Below are positions 42,594-52,816 of a stretch of 64,000 nucleotides of DNA, piece after piece. Both the position numbers and the translations under genes were made by a program. How positions within the stretch are numbered: the stretch's first letter is position 1; every line of letters begins with the position of its first letter. Source of the stretch: Bacteroidales bacterium (lineage in GTDB: Bacteria > Bacteroidota > Bacteroidia > Bacteroidales > UBA932). The DNA lies in NCBI GenBank assembly GCA_017962705.1, contig JAGCUV010000070.1, positions 61,000 through 124,999 on the forward strand, written 5' to 3'. Below the pieces are notes generated by a model, which saw only the letters and a program-made list of their open reading frames with translations, was not told the DNA's origin and ran no database searches.

Positions 42594-43991
42594 ATGAAAC
42601 ATCATTTTTGCTTGGTGCCGGTCCTGCTGGCATCAATGTTTTTTATCGTGCACGCACGCGCGCAAACGCCCGCGGGCGTGAACGCGAAAGACATGGCTTC
42701 CAAAAAGTCCGACTCGCTGAAAGTCAACAATTTTAACTTGGACTTAAATTTCCTGACCCACGGAGAAATTTGCGCCGGCGGTCTGCCCAAGGATACGGTC
42801 AATGATGACCTGGAAGTGGATAAAAGCGGAACTTCCGCCTTCCTGCTGGGCCGCGTCCGACTGATTCTGGGCTATCAACGCAAATGGCTGGAAGCCAAAC
42901 TCGTGACACAGAACTTAGCCATCTGGGGGATGAGAAGCAACATGACGATGAACTTGTATGAGGGGTGGATTAAGGCCAAAGCGCCCTTCGGGCTCTTCGG
43001 CCAGGTGGGCCGCATCGCGCTGTCCTATGACGACGAGCGCATCATCGGCGCCAACGATTTCGCTACCGCCTCTCTCTCGCACGACGTGCTGCGCATCGGA
43101 TACGAGGGCCACGGACATCAGGCGCACATCATCCTCGCTTACAACCAAAATGGAGAAAATGTGTATGGCGGCTCTTATTATGTCGGCGGGGCGCAGGCAT
43201 ACAAGAGTATGCAGACGATTTGGTACCACTATGACATTCCCAAATTCCCGCTGGGTTTCTCGCTCTTGTTTATGAATATGGGACTGCAAGCCGGACAGGC
43301 GAACACCCCGAACAACCCGGCCCGGGTCGAGTACCAGCAGATTTTCGGAGGGTACATCAAGAGCCCGTACAAGTATCTCAATGTCGAGGCTTCCTACTAC
43401 AAACAACGGGGCAAGACCATCGTGGGCGACAACCTGATGTCCTTCCCGATTGACGCTTGGATGGCGAGCGCCAAGGTTACCGGCTATCCCATCGAGCAGT
43501 TGGGTATCACGCTGGGCTACGATTACTTGAGCGGAGACGACTATGTGCCCGTGCTCTATGGCGGAAAGTTCGGCATGATCCTGCACTCGGTATACAAAGG
43601 CTTCACCCCCCTGTACGGTTCGCGCACCAAATTCTACGGCATTCTGGACTATTTTTACGAGAGTGCCTACAGCCACGGTTTCACCCCCGGTCTGCAAAAC
43701 GCCTACATCGGCGTTTCCGGGCAGCCCTTTGCGAATTTCACCTGCGGCCTGACCTACCACTACCTGGCGGTTGCGACCCAATTGGCGGATTTGAGCAGCA
43801 CCCTGGGACATAGCCTCGACGTCCAGGCCGGCTATGCCTTCACCAAGGACATCTCCCTGAAAGTGAGTTACACCTTTATGCTCGGAACGGAGACGATGCG
43901 GCGCTTGAAAGACCGGAGCGACAGCGGAAACGGCCATTGGGCCTGGTTCTCCCTGGTCGTCTCCCCCACCCTTTTCAAAACGAAATTTTAA
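42594..43991 (+). CDS. Outer-membrane beta-barrel protein (porin-like)
   Basis: 465 residues: Sec signal peptide (MKHHFCLVPVLLASMFFIVH, ARA), then a chain of alternating amphipathic strands with frequent Tyr/Gly, short turns and a terminal aromatic strand ending LVVSPTLFKTKF. This is the layout of Bacteroidetes outer-membrane porins; no TonB box or plug is seen. It sits 3 nt after the STAS gene and 6 nt before the NRPS, so it may pass the NRPS product, a precursor or a signal through the outer membrane. That role is inferred from position only. Confidence 0.75.
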   Translation: MKHHFCLVPVLLASMFFIVHARAQTPAGVNAKDMASKKSDSLKVNNFNLDLNFLTHGEICAGGLPKDTVNDDLEVDKSGTSAFLLGRVRLILGYQRKWLEAKLVTQNLAIWGMRSNMTMNLYEGWIKAKAPFGLFGQVGRIALSYDDERIIGANDFATASLSHDVLRIGYEGHGHQAHIILAYNQNGENVYGGSYYVGGAQAYKSMQTIWYHYDIPKFPLGFSLLFMNMGLQAGQANTPNNPARVEYQQIFGGYIKSPYKYLNVEASYYKQRGKTIVGDNLMSFPIDAWMASAKVTGYPIEQLGITLGYDYLSGDDYVPVLYGGKFGMILHSVYKGFTPLYGSRTKFYGILDYFYESAYSHGFTPGLQNAYIGVSGQPFANFTCGLTYHYLAVATQLADLSSTLGHSLDVQAGYAFTKDISLKVSYTFMLGTETMRRLKDRSDSGNGHWAWFSLVVSPTLFKTKF

Positions 43992-43997
43992 TCAGCG

Positions 43998-46900
43998 ATG
44001 ACAATGTCTGCGCCATTGACAAAAACACAGTACGGGCTTTATGCGGAGTGTGTTTCCAATGAGGGAAAAGCCTGTTACAACATTCCTTATTGCTATACCT
44101 TGGGCGGGAACTTGGATGGAGAAAGGCTGTGCCGCGCCATCGAGCGCGCCGTGGCCGCCCATCCCGCGCTGTTCACACGCATCGCGGTCGGCGGCAACGA
44201 CGAGCCTGTGCAAAACATCGACAGTCAGGAATCCTTTACGGTGAAAGTCGAGGAGATTGACGACATCGAAGCCGTCAAAGCCGCTTTCATCCAGCCCTTC
44301 TCGCTGTTGAAAGACCGGCTGTTCCGGATTCGCCTGCTGAAAGACAAGGAGCATTTTTACCTTTTGCAGGATATTCATCACATCATCAGTGACGGGACCT
44401 CGCGCCAGGTATTGCTTGCGGATATCCAAAGGGCCTACAATGGCGAGCCTTTGGAGCCCGAGGTCCTGACGCAGATGGAGGTGGCGGAAAAAGAAGCGGA
44501 ACTGCGAGGCAGCCCCGCTTTTGAGGAAGGGAAGAAATGGTATGCCCAACACTTTGATTGCGGGGACTGCTACTCTCCCCTGCTGCCGGACCTTGACGGG
44601 ACTGCCGTTACGGAAGCGAAGCAAAGCCGTACGATGCAGGTGGATGAAGCCCGCATCGAGGACTTCTGTCGGGAAAAAGGTATTTTCAAAAGCACTTTCT
44701 TCACGGCGGTCTATGCGTACCTGCTCGCCAAATTCAACAACGAGCAGCAGGCGTTGTTTTCTAGCATTTATAATGGTCGCAGCGACCATCGACTGGCCCA
44801 TTCCGTGGCCATGCTGGTCAAGACCTTCCCCGTCTATGCGCAGTTTACTGACGAGACTTCCATTCTTGACTTTTTGAAAGCCTGTCAGGAGCAAACGAGC
44901 GGCTGCCGGGAGCGCGAGGCCTATTCCTACAGCGATGCCGTGAGCGACCTGGGATTGCAGATCGCCACGATGTTTGCCTGGCACGGCCATCTGTTCGACA
45001 GCCGGGAGTTCTGCGGCAAGCCGATGTGTGCGGAGCGTCTGAACAACAACACCCTCGAAGTACCCCTCTATGTGAAGGGCTATCTTCGCGACGGACGCTG
45101 CTGCATCGAGGCGGAATACAGCGCCGAGGTCTATTCGACGGAATTGGTCAGCCAGTTTCTGGAGAGTTACGAGGCCGTCGCCGAGGGTTTCCTGTCGAAA
45201 GAATTTTTGCGCGAAATTGACCTGTCCACCGCTTCGCAGAGGGATTTGCTGGATCGTTTCAACGAGACGGACATTCCCTACGACGACACGCAGACCATCG
45301 TCTCGCTGTTCCGCCGGCAGGCCAAGGCCACGCCCGGGCAAACCGCCGTGGTATTCAAGGACAAGACTTATACCTACGCCGAGGTGGACGATATCAGCGA
45401 CCGCATCGCGGCCACCCTGGCGGCCAAAGGATTGGGCGCGGAAGATGTAGTCTCCATCCTGATTCCCCGCTGCGAGTGGATGGTCATCGCCTCGCTGGGC
45501 GTAAGCAAGGCCGGCTGCGCCTATCAGCCTCTCGACCCCAGTTATCCGAAAGAGCGGCTCAACTTTATGATGCAGGACGCGAATGCCAAAGCGCTGATTG
45601 CCGACGAGGCCCTGCGCCCCATCGTGGATGATTTCAAGGGCGACGTGTTGCTGACCAAGGACCTCTGTTCCTTACCTGCGGCTGACAAACTTCCCGAAGG
45701 CCCCAAGCCTGAAAGCCTGTTCATCCTGCTCTATACTTCCGGCTCCACCGGAGTTCCCAAAGGCTGCCAGTTGCAGCACTCCAATCTGGTCTGCTTCTGC
45801 CATTGGTATCAGCGCTATTTTGACCTGAAGCCGGGACACAAAGTGGCGGCCTACGCCAGTTACGGCTTCGATGTCTGTATGATGGATATGTACTGCGGCC
45901 TCACCTGCGGCGCGCCCATCTACATCATTCCCGAAGAAATGCGCCTGGACCTGGTCGCCCTGAACGACTATTTCGAAAAGGAAGCCATCACCCACGCCTT
46001 CATCACCACCCAGGTGGCCCATCAGTTCGCGACCAGCATGGAGAACCATTCCCTGCTGCATCTTTGCACGGCCGGCGAGAAACTGGCTTCCCTGACTCCG
46101 CCGAAGGGCTACCATCTCCACAACGGCTACGGCCCCACGGAGACCACCGTTCTCACCACCATCTACCGCGTGGACGAGAAACGGAAAGACATTCCCATCG
46201 GCAAGCCCCTCGACAACCTGCGCCTGTACATCGTGGACGGACGGGGACAACGCCTGCCCGTCGGCGCGGTCGGCGAACTCTGGGTGGCGGGGCCGCAGGT
46301 CAGCCGGGGCTATCTCAACCGCCCCGAAAAGACGGACGAGGTCTATATTGCCAATCCGTTTACGGACGAGGAGAAATTTGCTCGCATCTACAAGACCGGC
46401 GACATAGTTCGCTACCTGCCTTCCGGCGACATCCAATTCATCGGACGGCGGGACGGCCAGGTGAAGATTCGCGGGTTCCGCATCGAACTGAAAGAGGTGG
46501 AAGCCGTCATCCGGGATTTTCCGGGCATCAAGGATGCCACCGTACAGGCCTTTGACGAGGAAAACGGCAGCGGGAAATTCATCGCCGCCTATATCGTCAG
46601 CGACCGGACCGTCGATATCGAGGCCCTGAACAAGTTCATCCTGGAACAGAAACCGCCCTATATGGTGCCGGCCGTGACGATGCAAATCGACGCCATTCCC
46701 CTCAACCAGAACTTCAAGGTCAACAAACGGGCCTTGCCCAAGCCGGAAAAGAAAGTGGAAGCCGTCGAAGCCACCGCGGCCCCGATGAGTTTGCTGCAAA
46801 CGGAACTCTTCGAGATGATTGCCGCCATCGCCGGCAACCGGGAATTCGGCATCACCACCATTTTGGGGAAAGTGGGTCTGACCTCCATTTCCGCCATCAA

Positions 46901-49900
46901 ACTGGCCGTGCAGGCCAAAAAGCGTTTCGGGGTTTCCTTGGATGCGAAAATGCTGGTCAAAAGCGGAACGCTGCAGAGCATAGAAAACGAAATCTACCAG
47001 CAGGTGCTGTCCGGAGGCGGAACCGCCGCCGGAGCGCAGGGCGTTGCTTCCCAAACCGGATCGTCTGCCGACAGCGCGCAAAGTGCGACCGCAAAAGCCA
47101 CTGATGCGTCGGCTGACACTACAAGCCAAGCCGCCGGACCGGTGTCCGTTCCCTTGAGTTATGCCCAGACCGGCGTCTATTTTGACTGCCTGAAGAACCC
47201 TTCTACACCCCTCTACAACATTCCCTATTGCATCGCATTCCCCAAAGGGACGGAGGCGCAGGCCGTAACCGAAGCCCTCAGGGCCCTCGTCGCCAGCCAT
47301 CCCCAGTTGACCGTTCATTTCGGAGATGACGGCTCGGACATCGTGCAGACGACCGCCCCGGACCAGCCCGTTGAGATTCCCGTCAAGACGATGGGCGAAG
47401 CGGAATTCGATGCCTACAAACACGCCTTTGTCCGTCCTTTCGACCTGGCCGCAGGTCCCCTCTACCGCTTTGAACTCGTCCAAGTCGGAAATCAATTATA
47501 CCTGCTTTCCGATGTCCATCACCTGGTCTTTGACGGCGCTTCCCTGGATCTCTTCCTACAGCAACTCTGCAGCCTGATGAACGGAGAAGCCCTCGAAAAA
47601 GAAGAGTTGAGTTACGCGGACTTTGTCAAGACGCAAAAAGAGGCCGAAGGCGGTCCGGACTATCAAGCCGCCCAGGAATGGTTCAAGAGCCGTCTGGCAA
47701 ACTGCGAGGCGGCGACGGAAATCCCGTCCGACCTGGCCGAACCCGTCAAAGGAACGATTGGCAATGCCTGGGCCGAATTGGACGGGAAGGCCATCGACGC
47801 ATTCGCCCGGGATAACAACATTACGCCGGCCCACTTGATTCTCGCCGCCACCTATTATGCGCTATCCCGTTTCTCCAACAGCGAGGACCTCTGCATCACG
47901 ACCGTCTCTAACGGACGCGCCGACTTGCGTATCAGCAACACCGTAGGCATGTTTGTCAATACCCTGGCCTTGAGCGCGCATATCGGGAAACAGAGCGTAC
48001 GGGAATTCCTGCAGGAGGTCAGCGCAGATTTCGACGGGACGCTCCGCCACAAGAGTTATCCTTTCGCCCGCATTGCCGCCGACTATGGTCTGAACGCGAA
48101 AATCCAGTTCGTCTATCAACGGGGCGTCATCAGCCAATACCTCTGCCAAGGCGCTCCGCTGGCGTTGGAAGGGCTGGAACTGCCAGTTCCCAAATTCCCC
48201 ATCACCTTCTTCATCAAAGATGTGAAGAGCGTGGCCGGCGTTTGCGTGGAATACGACAACGGACGCTATTCCGCCCGCTTGATGCAGGCGCTCGCCGATG
48301 CCATCCAAGTGACGACCCTACGGATGATGGAAAATCCCGACGAGGCCCTCACTTCCCTCAGCATCCTCAGCCAGGAGGAAGAACGCCGAATCATCCAACT
48401 CGGAACGGGCAAAGAACTGGATGTGGATTTGAGCGAAACCTTCGCGGGGCTCTTCACCCGGCAAGCCGCCCGCACCCCCGACGCTCCGGCTGTCGTTGAC
48501 AAAGACAGCAGGCTCACCTACGGGGAAATGGACCGTTACTCCAACGCCCTGGCCCGCCGGCTCATCGCTTTCGGCGTGCAGTCCGATGATTTCGTCTGCG
48601 TGATGCTCGACCGCGTCAAGGAATTCCCGCTTGCGGTGCTCTCCATCCACAAGGCCGGCGCCGCCTACACCCCGCTCGATTTCGAATACCCCAACGAGCG
48701 GCTGAGTTATATGCTGGAAAATTCCGAGTCGAAGGCGCTCATCACCTCGCACGCGGTGCTGGAAGCCAAGTTGGCGGAAGGCGGACTGGAAACGGCCGCC
48801 GCCCGCATCTTCTTCATCGATGATTTTATGGCGGAAGTTACCGCTGAGGGCGATGGAAAGGCATTCGAACCCATCGACCTTTCCCGTCCCGACGGCCTCG
48901 CCTATATGATTTACACCAGCGGTTCCACGGGCAAGCCCAAGGGCGCGATGCTCCACCAAGCCGGCCTGCGCAACTTCATCGCGGTAGTCATCGATATGGA
49001 GAAACTGACCGCGGCCGACCGCATCAGCGGCCACCGTTCCTTCTCTTTCGACGCGCACATCGAGGATATGTACCCTGTGCTCACCCTCGGCGGTTCGTTC
49101 CACATTATGCCTTCGGAAATCCGCAAGGACCTGGGCGCCATCCGCCAGTTCCTCTTCGACCACCAAATCACGGGCGGCGGCTATTCGACGGCGATGACCT
49201 GTCTGTTGCTGGGCGCCTTCGACGACCTCCCCATCCGTTTCACCACGGGCGGCGGCGAGAAGATGAGCGGCGTGTACAGCGACCACATTGAAATCTTCAA
49301 TGTCTATGGTCCGACCGAGTGTACGGACGACACCTCTTATTACAGCATTGCGCCCGGCACCCGCATCGAGAACATTCCCATCGGACAGAGCGTGGCCAAC
49401 AACTGGAACTTCATCGTGGACACGGCCGGCCATCTGGTTCCCCAGGGCGTAGCCGGAGAATTGTGCTTCGCCGGTATCCAGGTGGGACGCGGCTATTGGC
49501 GCCTGCCGGAACGCACGGCCCAATCCTTCGTCGACTGTCCTTTCGTCCAGGAAGACCGCTGGGGCCGCCCTGTGCAGATGTACCACACCGGCGACCTCTG
49601 CCGTTGGAACGAAGACGGACAACTCGAATACCTGGGACGCATCGACACCCAGGTCAAATTGCGCGGATTCCGCATCGAATTGGGCGAAATTGAGAACAAG
49701 GCCCTGCAAATCCAAGGCATCAGCCAGGCGGCCGCCGAGGTCCGCAAGGTCATGGGCAACGAGCATCTGGTTCTGTATTACACCTTGGAAGAAGGCTCCA
49801 CACTAAGCGAAGAGGCCATTCAAAAGGCACTGGCAGATTCTTCCTTGGCCGACTATATGGTGCCCGACGCCTATATGCGCCTGGAGGTGATGCCGATGAC

Positions 49901-51464
49901 GCCCAACCTCAAAATCAACCGCAAGGCCCTGCCCGCCCCCGAATTGAAACGGGCCGGAGAATTTGTGGCGCCCGAAGGAGAAATGGAGACGCTGTTCGCC
50001 CAAATCTTCTCCGACGTTCTTCAAATCGAACAGGTGGGAGCGACCGACAATTTCTTCGAGATTGGCGGCACCAGCATCAATGCCATCAAGGTGATTGTGG
50101 AAGCGGGCAAGAAGGGCGTACAACTCGTCTTCAACGACCTCTTCGAGCAAAAGACGCCGCGGGCCCTCGCCGCCTACCTGGGCGAGACGAACGGGAAACT
50201 GGGATCCGGAAAGTCGCAGGCGAACAGCGAAGCGCAAGCGGCCGACGGCTTTCAGGCGAACGGCACCACGGCCGACGACAGCCCGTATGCCGAACTGAAT
50301 GCCATGCTCAGCGGCAACACCCTGGCCGCGATGCTCGCCGGCGAGCGCCAAAGCATCGGCGACGTGCTGCTGACGGGCGCCACCGGCTATCTGGGCATGC
50401 ACATTCTGGGCGAACTGCTGCTCCGCTACGATGGCCACATTTTCTGCCCTGTTCGCGCCAAGAGCGATGAAGACGCCCTTCGCCGGCTCAAAACGCTGTT
50501 CTTCTACTATTTCGGCCAAACAGAGGATTTCCGGCATCTGGAAGAGCGCGTCAGCGCCTTCGCCGCCGATATTCTCCAGCCCGACGGGCTCAAGAACATC
50601 AACCAGGAAGGCCTCACCGTCGTCAACTGCGTAGCCAATGTGAAACATTTCTCCGCCGGCAACGACATCGAACGGGTCAACATCGAATCGGTGCGCCAGT
50701 TGATTGCGTTCTGCCTGCGCACGAACGCCCGCCTGATTCACATTTCCACCAACAGCATCGCGGGATTGAGCATGGACGGCGTTCCCGGCCCCGAAGTCAA
50801 ACTCACCGAGCAGACGCTCTGGATCGGGCAGCATATTCAAGAAAATAAGTATGTCTATTCCAAGTTTATGGCGGAAAAACTGGTGCTCGAAGCCATCGCG
50901 CACGACGGCCTCAACGCCAAGATTATGCGGGTGGGCAACCTTTCCGCCCGCCAGCAGGACGGCGAGTTCCAGATCAATTTCAACACCAACAACTTCCTGG
51001 CCCTGCTGCGTGCCTATGAGGTGCTTGGAATGGTGCCGTACGAAGCCCTTGACCGGCGTTTCGAGTTCTCTCCTATCGACGAAGTGGCGCGGGCCATCCT
51101 GTTGCTGGCCACGACACCGAAGGAATGCGCCGTATTCCATCCGTGCAACATCCACCGCCAGTTCCTCTCCGACATCCTCAACGGATTTGCGGAAGCGGGC
51201 ATTAGCGTCCGGCGCGTGGAGAAGGAAGAATTCCAAAAGGCGTTGGAGAAAATGATGGAGGACCCCGACCGGGTCACCTTGCTGCGTCCGCTGATGGCCT
51301 ACAACCTGAGCAATACGCATCAGATGCGTTGGATAGAATCAACCAACGATTACACCACGCAGGCGCTCTACCGCCTCGGCTTCCAATGGCCCCTCACCGC
51401 CGCCGACTATGTCCATCGTTTTGTGGACACCATTGTCGGTTTCGATTATTTTAATGTGAAATAG
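43998..51464 (+). CDS. Two-module nonribosomal peptide synthetase with terminal reductase
   Basis: 2488 residues, C-A-T-C-A-T-R. C1 (about 5-415) has HHIISDG at about 128; A1 (about 430-913) has YTSGSTGVPKG and NGYGPTETT; T1 has Ser963 in GLTSIS, with a non-standard GKVGLTS core; C2 (about 1050-1460) has HHLVFDG; A2 (about 1480-1976) has YTSGSTGKPKG and YGPTECT; T2 has the classic FFEIGGTSIN with Ser2026; the reductase (about 2115-2488) has GATGYLG and YVYSK (Tyr2285, Lys2289). By hand alignment to GrsA the A-domain pockets read D-V-M-F-C-A-G-V and D-A-E-G-T-G-V-D; I do not assign substrates. A reductase releases the chain as an aldehyde (or alcohol). An N-terminal C domain suggests an N-acyl start unit. 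The layout matches the gut NRPS group reported to make dipeptide aldehydes and pyrazinones. Confidence 0.93.
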   Translation: MTMSAPLTKTQYGLYAECVSNEGKACYNIPYCYTLGGNLDGERLCRAIERAVAAHPALFTRIAVGGNDEPVQNIDSQESFTVKVEEIDDIEAVKAAFIQPFSLLKDRLFRIRLLKDKEHFYLLQDIHHIISDGTSRQVLLADIQRAYNGEPLEPEVLTQMEVAEKEAELRGSPAFEEGKKWYAQHFDCGDCYSPLLPDLDGTAVTEAKQSRTMQVDEARIEDFCREKGIFKSTFFTAVYAYLLAKFNNEQQALFSSIYNGRSDHRLAHSVAMLVKTFPVYAQFTDETSILDFLKACQEQTSGCREREAYSYSDAVSDLGLQIATMFAWHGHLFDSREFCGKPMCAERLNNNTLEVPLYVKGYLRDGRCCIEAEYSAEVYSTELVSQFLESYEAVAEGFLSKEFLREIDLSTASQRDLLDRFNETDIPYDDTQTIVSLFRRQAKATPGQTAVVFKDKTYTYAEVDDISDRIAATLAAKGLGAEDVVSILIPRCEWMVIASLGVSKAGCAYQPLDPSYPKERLNFMMQDANAKALIADEALRPIVDDFKGDVLLTKDLCSLPAADKLPEGPKPESLFILLYTSGSTGVPKGCQLQHSNLVCFCHWYQRYFDLKPGHKVAAYASYGFDVCMMDMYCGLTCGAPIYIIPEEMRLDLVALNDYFEKEAITHAFITTQVAHQFATSMENHSLLHLCTAGEKLASLTPPKGYHLHNGYGPTETTVLTTIYRVDEKRKDIPIGKPLDNLRLYIVDGRGQRLPVGAVGELWVAGPQVSRGYLNRPEKTDEVYIANPFTDEEKFARIYKTGDIVRYLPSGDIQFIGRRDGQVKIRGFRIELKEVEAVIRDFPGIKDATVQAFDEENGSGKFIAAYIVSDRTVDIEALNKFILEQKPPYMVPAVTMQIDAIPLNQNFKVNKRALPKPEKKVEAVEATAAPMSLLQTELFEMIAAIAGNREFGITTILGKVGLTSISAIKLAVQAKKRFGVSLDAKMLVKSGTLQSIENEIYQQVLSGGGTAAGAQGVASQTGSSADSAQSATAKATDASADTTSQAAGPVSVPLSYAQTGVYFDCLKNPSTPLYNIPYCIAFPKGTEAQAVTEALRALVASHPQLTVHFGDDGSDIVQTTAPDQPVEIPVKTMGEAEFDAYKHAFVRPFDLAAGPLYRFELVQVGNQLYLLSDVHHLVFDGASLDLFLQQLCSLMNGEALEKEELSYADFVKTQKEAEGGPDYQAAQEWFKSRLANCEAATEIPSDLAEPVKGTIGNAWAELDGKAIDAFARDNNITPAHLILAATYYALSRFSNSEDLCITTVSNGRADLRISNTVGMFVNTLALSAHIGKQSVREFLQEVSADFDGTLRHKSYPFARIAADYGLNAKIQFVYQRGVISQYLCQGAPLALEGLELPVPKFPITFFIKDVKSVAGVCVEYDNGRYSARLMQALADAIQVTTLRMMENPDEALTSLSILSQEEERRIIQLGTGKELDVDLSETFAGLFTRQAARTPDAPAVVDKDSRLTYGEMDRYSNALARRLIAFGVQSDDFVCVMLDRVKEFPLAVLSIHKAGAAYTPLDFEYPNERLSYMLENSESKALITSHAVLEAKLAEGGLETAAARIFFIDDFMAEVTAEGDGKAFEPIDLSRPDGLAYMIYTSGSTGKPKGAMLHQAGLRNFIAVVIDMEKLTAADRISGHRSFSFDAHIEDMYPVLTLGGSFHIMPSEIRKDLGAIRQFLFDHQITGGGYSTAMTCLLLGAFDDLPIRFTTGGGEKMSGVYSDHIEIFNVYGPTECTDDTSYYSIAPGTRIENIPIGQSVANNWNFIVDTAGHLVPQGVAGELCFAGIQVGRGYWRLPERTAQSFVDCPFVQEDRWGRPVQMYHTGDLCRWNEDGQLEYLGRIDTQVKLRGFRIELGEIENKALQIQGISQAAAEVRKVMGNEHLVLYYTLEEGSTLSEEAIQKALADSSLADYMVPDAYMRLEVMPMTPNLKINRKALPAPELKRAGEFVAPEGEMETLFAQIFSDVLQIEQVGATDNFFEIGGTSINAIKVIVEAGKKGVQLVFNDLFEQKTPRALAAYLGETNGKLGSGKSQANSEAQAADGFQANGTTADDSPYAELNAMLSGNTLAAMLAGERQSIGDVLLTGATGYLGMHILGELLLRYDGHIFCPVRAKSDEDALRRLKTLFFYYFGQTEDFRHLEERVSAFAADILQPDGLKNINQEGLTVVNCVANVKHFSAGNDIERVNIESVRQLIAFCLRTNARLIHISTNSIAGLSMDGVPGPEVKLTEQTLWIGQHIQENKYVYSKFMAEKLVLEAIAHDGLNAKIMRVGNLSARQQDGEFQINFNTNNFLALLRAYEVLGMVPYEALDRRFEFSPIDEVARAILLLATTPKECAVFHPCNIHRQFLSDILNGFAEAGISVRRVEKEEFQKALEKMMEDPDRVTLLRPLMAYNLSNTHQMRWIESTNDYTTQALYRLGFQWPLTAADYVHRFVDTIVGFDYFNVK

Positions 51465-51466
51465 AT

Positions 51467-52804
51467 ATGACACTGGAAGAAAGAAAGTCATTCGACCGGC
51501 AGTTCAGCCGTTTCCTGTGGTCATCCATCCTCATCGCCCTTTCCGGTTGTCTGGGCAATATCGTGGATGCCGTCATCGTGGGCCATCTGATTGGAGAAGA
51601 CGGCGTCAGCGCCATCAACCTCTCCCGGCCCGTGGTGCAGTTCATGTTCACGCTCAGCATGCTGCTCTCCACCGGGGCCGGTATGCTGGTGGGCATGGAA
51701 TTGGGAAGAAAGGACATTCCCCGCGCCACCTATATTTATTCGCTGTCGATGATTGCCTGCCTGATCGTCGGTTTGCTGTTCACGGCCGGTGGATTGTTCT
51801 TCCCTGACGCTTTCACCCATTTGTTGTGCAACAACGAGCAACTGTTCCAACCCACGCGCGATTATCTGCGGATGATGCTGATTGGCGCGCCCGCCTATAT
51901 GATGATGTGGGGATTGAGCACGATGGTAGGCGTGGACGGCAGTCCCCGGCTGGTGTCCGTCGCCATTTTGATTGACAACGCGGTCAACCTGTCGCTCGAC
52001 ATCGTGTTCATCAAATGGTTGAACTGGGGCATCCAAGGTTCCTCTACGGCGACCGTCGTCGGCCACCTGGTCGGCATTGCCTTGATGTTCTGGCACCTTC
52101 GCTACAAGGACAATCACCTGCATTTGCGCCTCAAGACCACGGCGGCCAAGTTCGGCGAGACATTTTCGCAGATTTTGTCTCAGGGAGCGCCCCTGGCCAT
52201 CGCATCCGTCTGCTTGACCCTGCTGATTTTCAGTTCCAACAGCATCGTACTGTCGTCCCTGGGCCGTGCGGGCATCTTTGCCTTCTCGGTCTGTATGAAC
52301 CTCTTGCAGATTTACAACCTGTTCCTGGCGGGGGTATGCCGCACGATTCAGTCGCTCGGTGCCATTGAGGTGGGCCGACAGGACAACGAAGCCTTCCGGC
52401 TGGTGCTGGTCAAGTCTTTCCGTTTCATCACGATTGCGATGGTCCTCACCTGCCTCTATGTGTGGCTCGACCCGCAAGGACTCGTCAAATTTTTCGGGGG
52501 CTGCACCCCCGACCTGGTCAGCGCAGGCTGCGATGCTGTGAAGGCCTTCGCCTTGAGTTTCATCCCCTTCTGCTACATTTACACCCTGATGATTGTGTAC
52601 AAACTGTACAGCCATCACAAGATGGCCCTGTTCCTGTCCTTCGCGCTCTCGCTGACGGTCATCCCCGTGCTTTGGCTGGTCGCCCGCTTCGCCCCGAACT
52701 TGATTTGGTACAGTTACCTGATCGCCTACGGTATCGAGACCGTACTGATTATTTTGTTCCACCGTATCGGGCATTTGAAATTTATCCTGCCCGAAAAGGC
52801 CTGA
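51467..52804 (+). CDS. MATE-family efflux transporter
   Basis: A 445-residue polytopic protein with about 12 helices in two homologous halves. N-terminal segment FSRFLWSSILIALSGCLGNI and the VDAVIVGHLIGEDGVSAINL stretch are typical of the NorM/DinF-like superfamily, which exports organic cations and peptidic metabolites using H+ or Na+. It starts 2 nt after the NRPS stop and is the best candidate for exporting its product across the inner membrane. Confidence 0.92.
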   Translation: MTLEERKSFDRQFSRFLWSSILIALSGCLGNIVDAVIVGHLIGEDGVSAINLSRPVVQFMFTLSMLLSTGAGMLVGMELGRKDIPRATYIYSLSMIACLIVGLLFTAGGLFFPDAFTHLLCNNEQLFQPTRDYLRMMLIGAPAYMMMWGLSTMVGVDGSPRLVSVAILIDNAVNLSLDIVFIKWLNWGIQGSSTATVVGHLVGIALMFWHLRYKDNHLHLRLKTTAAKFGETFSQILSQGAPLAIASVCLTLLIFSSNSIVLSSLGRAGIFAFSVCMNLLQIYNLFLAGVCRTIQSLGAIEVGRQDNEAFRLVLVKSFRFITIAMVLTCLYVWLDPQGLVKFFGGCTPDLVSAGCDAVKAFALSFIPFCYIYTLMIVYKLYSHHKMALFLSFALSLTVIPVLWLVARFAPNLIWYSYLIAYGIETVLIILFHRIGHLKFILPEKA

Positions 52805-52816
52805 CAGCGAGCCATC

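Noticed and set aside
45672-47495. A 607-codon open frame on the minus strand, opposite the NRPS
   Set aside because: It is the mirror of GC-rich NRPS coding sequence, has no family features, no promoter and low-complexity translation; the plus-strand domains are unambiguous.
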